A stretch of 64,000 nucleotides of DNA from Dichetophora obliterata (taxonomy: Eukaryota > Arthropoda > Insecta > Diptera > Sciomyzidae): positions 224,552,399-224,616,398 of the forward strand of contig OY986435.1 in assembly GCA_963920525.1 (NCBI GenBank), in the 5' to 3' direction. A program made the position numbers and the translations under genes. Below are positions 32,561 through 42,879 of the stretch, piece after piece (the stretch's first letter is position 1; each line of letters begins with the position of its first letter). Under the pieces are notes generated by a model. It was not told the DNA's origin and did no database searches. It worked only from the letters and a program-made list of their open reading frames with translations.

Positions 32561-35060
32561 ATTCAATTTTTTTCGATGTTTTTTTTTTTTAAGCAATATT
32601 GTGTGTTTTCTATACCTTAGAGCGCGTTTATAGTGGTGACTTGTTGCTTTGCCGAACCGAACTGAGAGAGAAAACTGAAAAACGCTGCACATCATATGAA
32701 ATCATATGAAATATGCTCAAAGTGCGTATAGTGCCAGCCGAACAAACAGCTTAAAGCGACTTGTGCGCTGGTTTTTAGAATGCTGATTGTTGGTTTCTCG
32801 CGCGCTTGCACGGTTTGCATGTGTTTACTTATATTTTACACGATGCTTACTTGTTATTTTTATGAAATAACATATAAAAGAAAAAGCGACAAAGAAAACT
32901 CCAATAACGTACTAAAATATTTTTTTTTAGTTTTTGCTGTTGCGCCTTCTCTTGTTTTTTTTTTTTTTTTTTTTTTTTGATCAAAAAGGATGGATGAAAA
33001 AACAATGCTTTTGTTTTTCTCATTTGTTGTTGCAAAAAAACGACAAAAAGTTTAATCAAACCAAAAAGAACAATAAAAACGAACATTTTTTTCTGTAGCG
33101 AGCTTGCTGAGCCTTTCACAAAGAATTTGCCTTTCTACTAAAAAAATAGCAATGTAAGTAAAAAACAACAAATTGCAGCACGCTTGAGCTATCAGCGTCC
33201 AGTTCGATTGACAAACATGGTTACCAAATGATTCGGCTATCCATACCAGGTAACGGGATGAAAGCAGTGTTGTGCTGTGAAAGTATTAAACAAAAAACAA
33301 AAAATCAGCAGAAAACAATTGCAAAAAAATCTAAACAAGCTGGAACAGCAAGTGACTTAAAGCGACTTACAGCAGCTTAAAGTGCGTTTCAGCACAATTT
33401 TTTCGCATTTTCGTATATTCACTTGTTATGCACTGGTTTGAGGAAAACGAAAAGCGCACACGAAATCAGATGAATTTTTTTTTTTGCAAAAATAAACAAA
33501 AAAAAAAGGAATATATAAAAAACACAATATAGTAAAAAAATTGCTGCGCAGTTTAGTAAAAAAACACAGTATAGTAAAAAAAGTCTGCGGCAGTAAGCGC
33601 GCACTATACGCACTTCCAGCAGCTTTTCCGAGCATATAAGAAAATCTAATATACATTAAAGATTTCGTAAAAGTCTTTCACGTATCATATCCAAAATATT
33701 CAAAAATATTATTTTATTTATTTTCATGTAATATATTTCAGAATTTTTTTCTAAAGCAAATATTCTTAATATTTTAATCAATTCAATAATGCCAGGCCTA
33801 TATCCTTAAATGCAATCGCATTAGTTACTATTGAGTCCCCAGGGGTTCAACTCTTAAAATAAGAATACAAAAATTTCCTAATGTTAACCAATATTGTTTT
33901 TGTTGTAAGACTAAAATAATTTCGAGCGGACTGAAATTTTTCAGTTTTAGATTTAGGAGGTTGAAATCCATATCATTCAAAAAATAAATAATTTGAGTTG
34001 TCGCTATTCTCGAAATGTTCCACGCATGCTACAGGAGATCTTTTTCACCGGATCTCACACTGACACCAATCTACTTATTTCTTTTTCCATCATGAATCAG
34101 TTCTAGCAACTTGCAAGTTCTTAAAATCGAGTACGGAAACATACCTATTATCTGAATGATTAAAAAAATGTTTTTTTTTTTTAAATTCAAAACGTATGAG
34201 CAAATAAATAAAGAGGTACATATATATGAGATGTGTTTTGGGTTTCATACATTTTCTTTACATATTCCAGAACATCCTGCAAGGCTTGATTTTGAATCCT
34301 GACAAAAGCACGTGACTCGAAAAAAGTTCAGAAAATTCTTAAACTGGGTGGGCGTCGCTAAATAACGTGAATTTTAAGAAGTCAAAAATAGTTGTTTCAA
34401 ATCGTGTTTCTTATTTATGTTTATTACATAAAAAACTTTTGACTACAATAAAGTCTAATGTAAAATCGTTTGCTTAATATGATATTAGATTTTTTCAAAA
34501 ATTAGTCCTTGATCTTTCGCTTTTGAATTAGAATCTTTCTTTCGCTTTTGAATTAGAACCTTTGCTCTCGCCTAGATCGCTGCAACTTTCTTAAATTGAA
34601 ATGCTGCAGAAATGTTTGTCATTTTATTAGGTTTAGTAAAAATTAAAAATAATTCAAATTAGATTATATTTATGAAAGAAAAACGAGCCGACTTTTGGGA
34701 AAACATAAATTTTTTTAAAGAATGTATTTACTTTGTGTTATACTTGTCTGCAATGACTTTCAAACATAAATTTGCATATCGTCAATGTTTATATCCGTTA
34801 TTGAATCAATGGCCCCTTGCTATCTGCTGCTATGAAGAATGATCTTCGATTAATAAGGGATATCATTCCTTAATATTCGTCAATTTTTCGTTGGAATAAC
34901 TTCGTAATTTTTTTCATTAAATTCGTAGTTTTTAGTTAAAAGTGCAATCGTAGGTTGACCGTACTCATTATTCGTAGAAGGTATGAAGTTTTAGATAGTT
35001 TAAAAATTTAAAACTGATATCGTTCAGACTGGTTTGTCGAACAATAACCGTATATAAGGA
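32561..35060. other. AT-rich intergenic DNA with homopolymer runs
   Basis: No gene found. A ~27-base T run lies near 32952-32979 and other A/T runs near 33475-33505 and 34170-34180. CTTTCGCTTTTGAATTAGAA is tandemly repeated at 34520-34560. Frames on the minus strand around 32847-33656 are translated homopolymer and are not real. Confidence 0.55.
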
Positions 35061-35076
35061 AATGTGTGATTGCCAA

Positions 35077-35145
35077 GTGACCATAGCCTACTGGAAGAGT
35101 GTGTGGCCCATAAGATAAAAAAAACGTGGTTCAAACCCCAGCTGA
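35077..35145 (+). other. tRNA-like A/B-box pair (SINE-like relic)
   Basis: TAGCCTACTGG (35084-35094) fits the A-box consensus and GGTTCAAACCC (35128-35138) fits the B-box consensus exactly, with 33 bases between, as in a tRNA gene. Anticodon and acceptor stems do not form convincingly, so this is probably a tRNA-derived SINE or pseudo-tRNA. An A-rich tract lies between the boxes. Confidence 0.5.
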
Positions 35146-35366
35146 ACAGAAGGTTTTTGTTACGTATTTTGGTTTTAGGATCACTCGTAAATGTGTTCGT
35201 ACAATATAAAATTTTTTTTGTACGAATACGAATAAAATATTTGAAATGTGTATAAAACTGCATCCATTCTACGAATTCTATTCGTGGAAAAAAATTTAAA
35301 TTTAAGAATATGTATTGAAAAGTGTTTGTGAAACAAGGGTAAATGAAATGGTATCGTAACTTATTA

Positions 35367-35569
35367 GGCCGTGTTCATACTACGCGTCTTTGTCGCGATT
35401 GAGACACCGCTACTAATTTTTTTTTTCGCAAACGCGAATGAAAAATACTGAATATTAAATCAATAATGTATTTAAGTTAATACAAAATTTACTATTTTCA
35501 GCCGCTTCTGCGAAAAAAAACGTGAGAGCGGAGTCGCAATCGCGACAAAAACGCTAATTGAACGCGGCC
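35367..35569. mobile_element. 203-bp TTA-flanked MITE (PIF/Harbinger-like)
   Basis: The ends GGCCGTGTTCATACTACG and, reverse-complemented, GGCCGCGTTCAATTAGCG form an imperfect inverted repeat that also shares TTTGTCGCGATTG further in. A TTA flanks both sides (35364-35366 and 35570-35572). A GGCC start plus a TTA duplication is the PIF/Harbinger signature. Non-coding. Confidence 0.8.
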
Positions 35570-35572
35570 TTA

Positions 35573-35935
35573 CAGCAACGAGTACAACATACTATTTGAA
35601 TGGTTTAGCTCAGCTTTATTTATAAATTAACCGAAAACATTTATTTTTGTATTCTCTTTAAAATATATTATATACACAAAAAACATATACTCATATGAAA
35701 TAAAACAAGCCGTAGGTTACAAAAAATTCAAAATCGACTTTTTAACTGATTATTATACACCTTATCAAAAAACATATTTCGCAAAATTTTACATTTCTAC
35801 AACTTGAAACGACTTTTTTTTCACAAAGTTCTCAAAGCCCTAATTGTTTACGCAACTTATAATTTAGAAAGCTTTTTGCTTCTCCATTAATATTTTAACT
35901 TAAAATTACGGCTTTTTTGATTTAACATGAAGATA
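35573..35935. other. AT-rich spacer, nothing recognised
   Basis: No reading frame or repeat structure that I can support between the MITE and the hAT-like terminus. Confidence 0.5.
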
Positions 35936-35992
35936 TATAAAAACTTTTCACCGCCTAGGGGCAAGTGCCCCTTTAACCCCCTACGTACGCCC
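35936..35992 (-). mobile_element. hAT-like terminus, third copy of a shared end type
   Basis: Read on the minus strand this is GGGCGTACGTAGGGGGTTAA followed by AGGGGCACTTGCCCCT. The arrangement (GGCGT near the tip, G-rich stretch, then a palindrome GGGGCANNTGCCCC) is the same as at the ends of hAT copies 1 and 2. No coding sequence adjoins it, so it is a solo end or a heavily deleted element. Confidence 0.45.
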
Positions 35993-35999
35993 ATACCAC

Positions 36000-36240
36000 T
36001 CAGTGTTAGTTGAACCATACTAAAAGCTTTATCAATAAAAAAAGAGCTCAATACCTATTCAATAAGCTAAAATTCATGTGAATACCATGAAAAAAACATA
36101 TTTTATATGCGTTTAAAAAAACATCTTTCCGAAAATGACGAAACATCGATTTTTAGGGTTTCTATAGAAAAAAATTTAACATTTTTTTTAGCCATAATAT
36201 GTGTGCGATAAATAGCCTGAACCAAAAAAAACCGGGATTC
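36000..36240 (-). repeat. dispersed repeat, inverted partner of 32290-32560
   Basis: See the partner entry. Here the minus strand reads AAATCGATGTTTCGTCATTT, with the TATGGTATTCAC-like and TTAGCTTATTG blocks following in the same order. Confidence 0.55.
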
Positions 36241-36489
36241 AGGAAAACTAAAACCGCTCCATGGGGATTTCTCCGACCCAAAAAAATTGTGCCGAGGTTT
36301 TAAGAGCCCCTCTTACTTTTGAGTCTGTCTGGCGAAATCTAAATTACGATAAGGGCCTTAACTAGCGGGGGGTAAGGGGTAGACTACCTTCCTTACTTTT
36401 TTAGAGTCAAATTTTAAAATTTTTTAAAATTATGATTTTTATCAACATTTAGATTAAGCCCGGCACGTTGCTGCCGCAGACCAGTTTCC

Positions 36490-36790
36490 AAACGTGAATA
36501 AAATGTTATCAGTGAAACTGCATATGTAAATTGTGGTCGAATACTGAATTCGATGGCTGTGCGACCTATAACTCGAAAGCTGTTGAATTTCTCAAATTTA
36601 GGTTGCATGGAAGGTGGCACGCCCCCTTGTACAACTCCCATAAAATGTAATCAGCGAAGCGACATGCGTAAATTGTGGTCGAATACCGAATTCTGAGGCT
36701 AAGCGGCTTATAACTCCAAAGATATTCGAGATCGCAAATTTGGGTTGTATGGGAGGTGCCACGCCCACTAGGGGTAGGAGGGTGATATAT
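36490..36790 (+). repeat. two tandem ~143-bp units, dipteran dispersed-repeat type
   Basis: TAAAATGTTATCAGTGAAAC (36499) and TAAAATGTAATCAGCGAAGC (36642) start two units. Each unit continues TGTAAATTGTGGTCGAATAC-like, TTATAACTC and GCACGCCC. The second ends GTATGGGAGGTGCCACGCC, a block also seen inverted near 8960, so both tracts probably come from the same abundant repeat class. No coding capacity. Confidence 0.6.
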
Positions 36791-37317
36791 AATTTACGCC
36801 CTATTCTCATACCTACCAAATATTTTCATACATACCAAATTTCATGAAAATCGGTTCATGAAAATCATTGAAATCATGAAAATTTCGGTACATTTCCGAA
36901 TAATTCGAAAGAGTTCTGAAATTAAATTTTCTAGTTTAAGTGTTGTAAGGTGTTTTAAATATTTCGAGTTGAAAAAAATGAGGCTGGCGGCATTTAAAAT
37001 AATTTGCCATTTGTAAATAGTTTAGTTTTAAACAACTTTTTCTTTAAAACAGATGATACTAGAGATGGTTCTTATATTATTTTTTACGGATACAAATACA
37101 AACGACATGTCCAATTCACATTTATATATGTTCCATAATAGTAGTTGCAAAGGATCTGTAATATTTGGCATGTCATTTGTTTGAAACATATAGTCTAGGG
37201 CATCGAAAGCGGATTGATTAACTAAACTTTGATTCGAAATTGTTATTTAATTTTGTATCACATACGGTACAAAATTCACTAAGAGATCTTTGCGAATTTG
37301 ATGCTTCATTTCGTTAC

Positions 37318-37658
37318 GAATTCGGTGCTATAATTTGTTAAGAAATTGTTATGAATTTGTTACGAATTCGTTACGAAAACGATAATTCAATTGTTTACGA
37401 ATTTGTTACGAATTCGTTACTAAAATTTCGATACGTCAATTCTTTACGAATTTGTTACGAATTCGTTACGAATACGATACTCCAATTCTTTACGAATTTG
37501 TTACGAATTCATTACTAAAATTTCTTCCGAATTCGTTAAGAATTCGTGTCAACCCCTAAATACGATTTTCGTTACGAAATCGGAACGAATTCGGATGCCA
37601 AACTCGAAATGATTTCGAAAAATTCGTTACGAATTCGGAAACTTTGGTTTGCTGGGTA
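37318..37658 (+). repeat. tandem array of ACGAATTCGT-type words ending in TTTGGTTTGCTGG
   Basis: Units of about 50-60 bp built from CAATTCTTTACGAATTTG followed by TTACGAATTCGTTAC repeat at least three times and then degrade. The array ends at 37644-37656 with TTTGGTTTGCTGG, the same 13 bases that end the satellite-rich insertion at 58571-59722. The matching left end was not found, so element boundaries are incomplete. Confidence 0.6.
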
Positions 37659-37689
37659 GATAATTATGAACGCATAAAAGCCAGTCGTA

Positions 37690-37885
37690 CCTTTTTTTGC
37701 CATTCTCATAACAAAAATCAACTTTAGTCGGCTATTTCATTTTAATTCATACCCAAAACTATCTTTAGTCGGCGAATTCATTTTTAGTCGTATCTTAAGC
37801 AAACTTCAATAGGACAACTCACTTTCAGTCGTACCTTAAACAAACTTCAGTTGGCCAACTCATTTTAAGTCGTATCAGCTTTGAA
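37690..37885 (+). repeat. ~50-bp tandem repeat (AGTCGTA...CTTAA.CAAACTTCA)
   Basis: The unit TTTTAGTCGTATCTTAAGCA with AAACTTCAATAGGACAACTC recurs as TTTCAGTCGTACCTTAAACA with AAACTTCAGTTGGCCAACTC; further degraded copies lie at 37690-37780. It sits between the array above and the LINE at 38340. Confidence 0.6.
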
Positions 37886-38343
37886 TTGTTGTCAACGAAT
37901 CTAGTGTTCCTTTGTGACAAAATGCAGAAGAAGTTCAGAAAAGTTGTATAAATTTTGTTAAAAAAGTACGGAAATAGTAATGCATAGTAATGTAAAAGAG
38001 AGCAGCGCACCAACTGGAAAAAATAAACCATTTTTAGTCCTAATATGCAACCGTGTCCTTGACTAAAAATAAAAACCGAAAGTGATATTTTTATTTGACC
38101 TAAAATATATTAATGATTTTTATTTAAGATTTAAAAGATAAAATCAGATTACTATTTTCATATCTGGGCAAAAACTTGAAAATCATAAAATAATGATTAA
38201 TGCTTATGTTTTTGGATATAGCTAAATGATAACAATATTTTATTTATTATTTTTATTTTATAACAGTCCATGATACAAATACCTTGTCAAAAAAGTTGAA
38301 AAAATAAATGGAATAAAACAAGCTCAAACGAACAAAGGTTTAT

Positions 38344-38873
38344 TTAAATATATTAGAGCAAAGAGTTGATGCGCTTCAAAGTGACGTATATTCATTAAGC
38401 CGTAAAAAAATTGAGAAATGTGTGGAATTAGTTGGGGTTCCTAATTTGGAAAATAATAATGCTATTGATTGCGCTCTCAATGTCTTTACTCGTGGTGTTG
38501 GTACTAGTATTACAGTGGGCGATATTGATGATTATTTCGTTAAAAAAATAAATACTTTCAATAATACATCTAAAAATATATTAGTTGTTAAATTTATGTC
38601 AGTATTACGAAAAAAAGAAGTGTTAAGAAATAAATTTAAAAATCGTAACAACTTAACTACTAAAATTTTCGGTTGTGAAAAAAAATTAAAAATTTTTATA
38701 ATGATAGTTTAGATAGTGATACAAGATTATTGTTAAAAGCAGCTCAAAAACTCAAGAGGGATAGAGGTTTCAAATATGTTTGGGTTAGGAATGGTAAAGT
38801 TTTTATGAGGAAAAGGGATGGTGATAATTTTATTGTTATAAATAAGCTTGACGATCTTGAGTCAATATCTTAA
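38344..38873 (+). pseudogene. LINE ORF1 (RNA-binding protein), one frameshift
   Basis: The frame opens upstream with a heptad-like stretch (ILEQRVDALQSDVYSLSRKK), then VELVGVPNLENNN, ITVGDIDDYF, ILVVKFMSVLRKKEVLRNKF. A frameshift near 38690 (A-rich) moves to a frame with LLLKAAQKLKRDRGFKYVWV and FMRKRDGDNFIVINKLDDL, ending TAA at 38871-38873. The coiled-coil then RNA-binding layout is typical of ORF1 proteins that package LINE RNA. The N-terminus before 38344 is not defined. Its TAA overlaps the ATG of ORF2. Confidence 0.65.
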
Positions 38874-41800
38874 TGCCCATTACTTTAACTGATAATAATA
38901 ATAATTTGTTTAGCATCCCTTTTGTCAACTGCACCAATATTAATTCTCAAGACCTATGCTATGACCAACACTATTCAAATAATTGTTTAATTGTTCATCA
39001 AAACATAAGAAGTATGTGTAAAAATTTCGACAATTTATTGCTGCATTTAGAATCCTTTTTGAATAAGCCTGCATTTATTTTCTTAACTGAAGTTTGGATT
39101 TATGATAACGAAAAATCACTGTTTAATATTAATGGTTACAATTTTATAGCTAATTGCAACAATACTTACGCATCTGGCGGTGTTGCTGCTTTTGTTCATT
39201 GTGGTATAAGTTTCCAGCATTTTTGTTTTAATTTCCGTAGTTGTGATGTTTTAAAGGTAATATGTTCAATAAATAATATGAAATTCACATTCTTGTGCAT
39301 TTATAGGTTTACTGATAGTTCTATTTCGCTTGATATTTTTCTCAATGACATAGTCACTCTTTTAGATAATGATAACCATACCAATTTGTGTTTTATCGGT
39401 GATATTAACTTAAATATTCTTGAAAGCAACATTCACAGTGACAGATACTTATTTCAACTTTCTTTCTTTGGCTTAGAATCATGCATAAACCAGCCTAAAA
39501 CTGTAAGTTGTCTCTGTATAGCTCGGTGATCGATTTTCATATTTCTGATCATTGTTTAACTGTCTTAAGTATTGCTTATTGTCAAGTAACGAAAAATTAT
39601 TTGCCTATCTCTCTTTCTATTTATACTTCTACTGATTTTAGGTTATTAAACAATTCTCTTCGTTTTGAAACTTGGGTTACAGTTTATAATGAATCCGATG
39701 CCTCTAAAGCGTATACTGCTTTTATTAAGCAACTAGTTAAGCATGTTGAAAGTTATACAAAAACTTTAAAGAAAAAGAATCGCGAATTGAAAAAAATTAA
39801 ACCCTGGATAACGAATGACTTGCTTCATTAAATAAAGGCCAAAAACAAGCTATTTAAGCGTAAAAAAAGATTTCCAAATGATTCTTTAATTAATTCGTCT
39901 TATAAAGCTATTTGCAAAGAAGTGTCTAAAGATGTAACGTTATGTAAGAATAACTTCTACTGTAATGAATTCCAAAAAGCAAAAGGTGACATTCGAAAAG
40001 AATGGAAATTGGTAAATAATATACTCAATAAAGGGACAAATAGTGAAACCATTCAAACATTGTTTATAAATAATTTACCTGTTTCTAATTCAAAAATTCT
40101 AGCAGATAGTTTTAACAAATTTTTTGTTTCAATAGGCTCCGAAGTAGTTGCTGATAATGCTACTGATATGTCCTTGTGTTCTTGTTTGTCTAGTGAACCC
40201 TCTTTATCTAAGAGCTTTTTCTATGATGCAATTTCTTCGTTTGAAGTGTATAAAATTATTATGTCGTTAAAAAATTCGAATTCTGCTTCTAATTATTATT
40301 TTACAAATAATTTCATTAAGAAAATTTCTTTTAATATTTGCGATGTTTTAAGCCATTTGTTTAATTTAAGTGTTGAGACAGGTACATTTCCGAGTGAAAT
40401 GAAGATGGCTGAGGTAATTCCTCTCTTTAAGAAAGGTGATCGTTCCAATATTAACAACTACAGACCCATATCGCTCCTTCCGGTGTTTTCTAAAGTGTTT
40501 GAAAAAGCTATTAAGGCTCGTATCGTAAAATTTTTGGAAAATAATTGTCTTCTTAGTAAATGTCAATATGGCTTTAGATCTGGTCTGTCAACAGAAGATG
40601 CTCTTTTGAATTTTTGCTCAAATGTCTACTCAGGTTTAAACAATAAAAAGTTAACTGCGGCTCTTTTCGTTGATATAACCAAAGCTTTCGATACAATCAA
40701 CCATGATATTTCATTAAAAAAATTGCATAATTTTGGCTTTACAGGCTTAATATCAGCAGCCATGTTAGGAAGAATGTTTAAAAAGTGGTAAAAGAGGAAT
40801 AACACTAGACACAATTTTAATAATTCTCCGATGAGAGAGCTGCCAAATTCCATGCATGTAAAATCAAATAGACCAAGTATAGTGCTCTTTTTAAAGCTGT
40901 AGTTTTGCATCATACAAGCTAGAGTAGTTTCATTGTTATCACATTCCCCATCTCTCAATTTAAACCACTGTTTTTTCTTACTAGCTGAGGGTTTTGCTTG
41001 GTTATTTACATATGACTTATCCGGTTCAAAATTTAAATTTTTATAATAGATTTTATCACATGCTATAAACATATATAACTGGCTTGGTTCTTATTTATCA
41101 AATAGACAGCAGAAAGTTAAGTTTAAAGGTAACTTTAGTTCTTCATTGCACGTTAAATTAGGTGTACCACAAGGCTCGGTGCTAGGTCCTATTCTGTTTT
41201 TAATCTTCATTAATTCACTTTTTTCTCAGAAGTTCAAAAGTAGTGCAAATGCATTTGCTGATGACATGGCCTGTACGTTTACGTGTAACTCACCATTAAA
41301 CCTTGCTATAGATTTAAATCATGATCTGGCAGTTTTAAGTCACTGGTTTAAAGTCCATCGATTGGTACTTAGCAATAAAACAAGAATTAAGGTTTTTAGT
41401 GCTTTAGGTAAAGAAGTTGCTTTTCCACAATTTTACTTTCATGATGGCAGTTGTAAAAAGTTCATGTCTAGTAAAGATATCTGTTCTTTATCTGATGTTT
41501 TTCATACTTATTCTGAGGCTTTTTGTTGCTCTTATAAGTGTTTTAGTATTGAACCTGTTAATTCTTTTAAATACCTCGGATTAATGTTGGATAACAAGAT
41601 GAGTTGGTCGGAACATACTCGAGCTCTAAAAAATTATCTAATGGCTGCCACTAGACATTTATTTTTGTTAAGACCTTATTGTTGTTCTGAACTTCTCAAG
41701 TCAATTTACTATGGTATTTTTCAATCCAAATTGGAATACGGTTTAGTTTGCTGGGGCGGCGCTTATGCTAACAAAATTACTCCTCTTTTTATATCTCAAA

Positions 41801-42180
41801 AACATGCAATACGTCTGATTTGCAATAGATCTCGCCGTGATAGAAGTCTGATTCTTTTTAGAACATTGAACATCTTACCATTAAAGCATTTATACTGTTT
41901 CAAGGTGTTAAAGATATTTTTTATCAAATCTGGGTATCTACTAAGTAGATACTCACTAAGCTATAACTTAAGAATTAATCTTCAGAATCTTGTCACTGTA
42001 CCACAGTTTTCACTTCAATTATTTCTGCAGTTTTATACTTCAGTAGCTCCCAGACTCTTTAACAGCTTACCTTATAGCATAAGATGTATTCGTAATAAAT
42101 GTATGTTTCTTCGTAATGTTAAAACTTGGCTTTTCAGTCTTAATTACAATGATGTTGATTGTTTGTTCAGTGTTGGTTAG
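38873..42180 (+). pseudogene. LINE ORF2: endonuclease and reverse transcriptase, broken
   Basis: The ATG overlaps the ORF1 stop as TAATG. The APE-type endonuclease has IVHQNIRSMCKNFDNL, FLTEVWI, ASGGVAAFV and CFIGDINLNIL; a deletion with frameshift near 39505 removes the SLIDHI-type segment, and FHISDHCLTVL follows. A stop lies at 39829-39831. RT blocks: VIPLFKKGDRSNINNYRPIS, CQYGFRSGLSTEDAL, ALFVDITKAFDTINHD (catalytic D). After the 40750-41070 insertion come YNWLGSYLSNRQQ, GVPQGSVLGPILF, ANAFADDMACTF (catalytic ADD) and FKYLGLMLDN, with a C-terminal tail to 42180. It is therefore inactive, though all catalytic motifs survive. Confidence 0.85.
40750..41070 (-). mobile_element. foreign ~320-bp insertion in the LINE RT domain
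   Basis: The RT frame is lost at about 40750 and resumes at about 41070 in the same phase. The minus strand of the insert is open (frame from 41072) with QWFKLRDGECDNNETTLACM then STILGLFDFTCMEF. That has the flavour of the piggyBac transposase segment before its C-terminal domain (acidic stretch, W-x-D-N-K-like, then an (S/T)NF..EP-like block), but key residues are missing. I found no TTAA at the borders, so identity is open. Confidence 0.4.
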
Positions 42181-42879
42181 TAGTTAATCCTTTTTTGTTT
42201 TTTGAGCTTCTCCACTTTTTTTTTTTTTCTCAATATATATTTATTTTTATTATATATTTTTATTATTTATTATACTTCTTTTTTTTTGTGATTATTTATA
42301 TTATATATTTATTCTTTGAAACCACTTCACTTCACGTTATAATAATATTACGATTATGTTTAATTATTCAATTATTTACTTATGTAACTGCAATCGTCTC
42401 TAGTTCTTTGTGAGCTATAGATTGCAGATCTTTTTCATTCCAAACTACAACTTCTTATGTAATGTAATTAATGAATTTTTTGCCTATTTAAGTTATGTTG
42501 TGTATTTTAATGAAAAAGATATAATAAATGTTACTAACTTACTAACTAACTTAGTCGCCACACATATTCCCCTTTTTAAAACTAATTAATACATTTTTGT
42601 AGAACTTTCTGAACTTATCCAAAGATACCCAACATTTTTAATAAAAAAATGTAATGATCGAAATCGGCCAAGACATTTTCTTAGCTCAAGAACTCTGATG
42701 TAAAATCTTTAATTTCAAAGATTTAACATTTTAATTTAAAACCAATTATAATAAATAAATAAATAATGAATATAAAGGATTTAGTCAAACTATTGAGAAA
42801 AGGTCCGTTTTAACTTTTACACTCGTGATGATGGCAAAACGAACACCATTATTAAATCTCCATTCAAAATTCATTTATT

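Larger units (their letters stand above)
38340..42560 (+). mobile_element. near-full-length CR1/Jockey-group LINE
   Basis: A plus-strand two-ORF non-LTR retrotransposon with ORF1, then an endonuclease-RT ORF2. It ends in a 3' tail of ACTTACTAACT-type repeats at 42535-42555. It carries one ~320-bp insertion (40750-41070), one internal deletion and a few frame breaks. AT-rich codon use matches the surrounding DNA. The exact clade (CR1, Daphne or Crack type) cannot be settled by eye. Confidence 0.8.

Noticed and set aside
32630..33620. Possible TIR element between AGAGCGCGTTTATAGTG and GCGCGCACTATACGC
   Set aside because: The two ends do not align as inverted repeats beyond a few bases.
32847..33656. 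Minus-strand frames of 64-90 codons
   Set aside because: Products are lysine- or phenylalanine-rich translations of A/T homopolymers.
35077..35145. Functional tRNA gene
   Set aside because: Both promoter boxes fit, but the T and anticodon stems do not pair; kept only as a tRNA-like relic.
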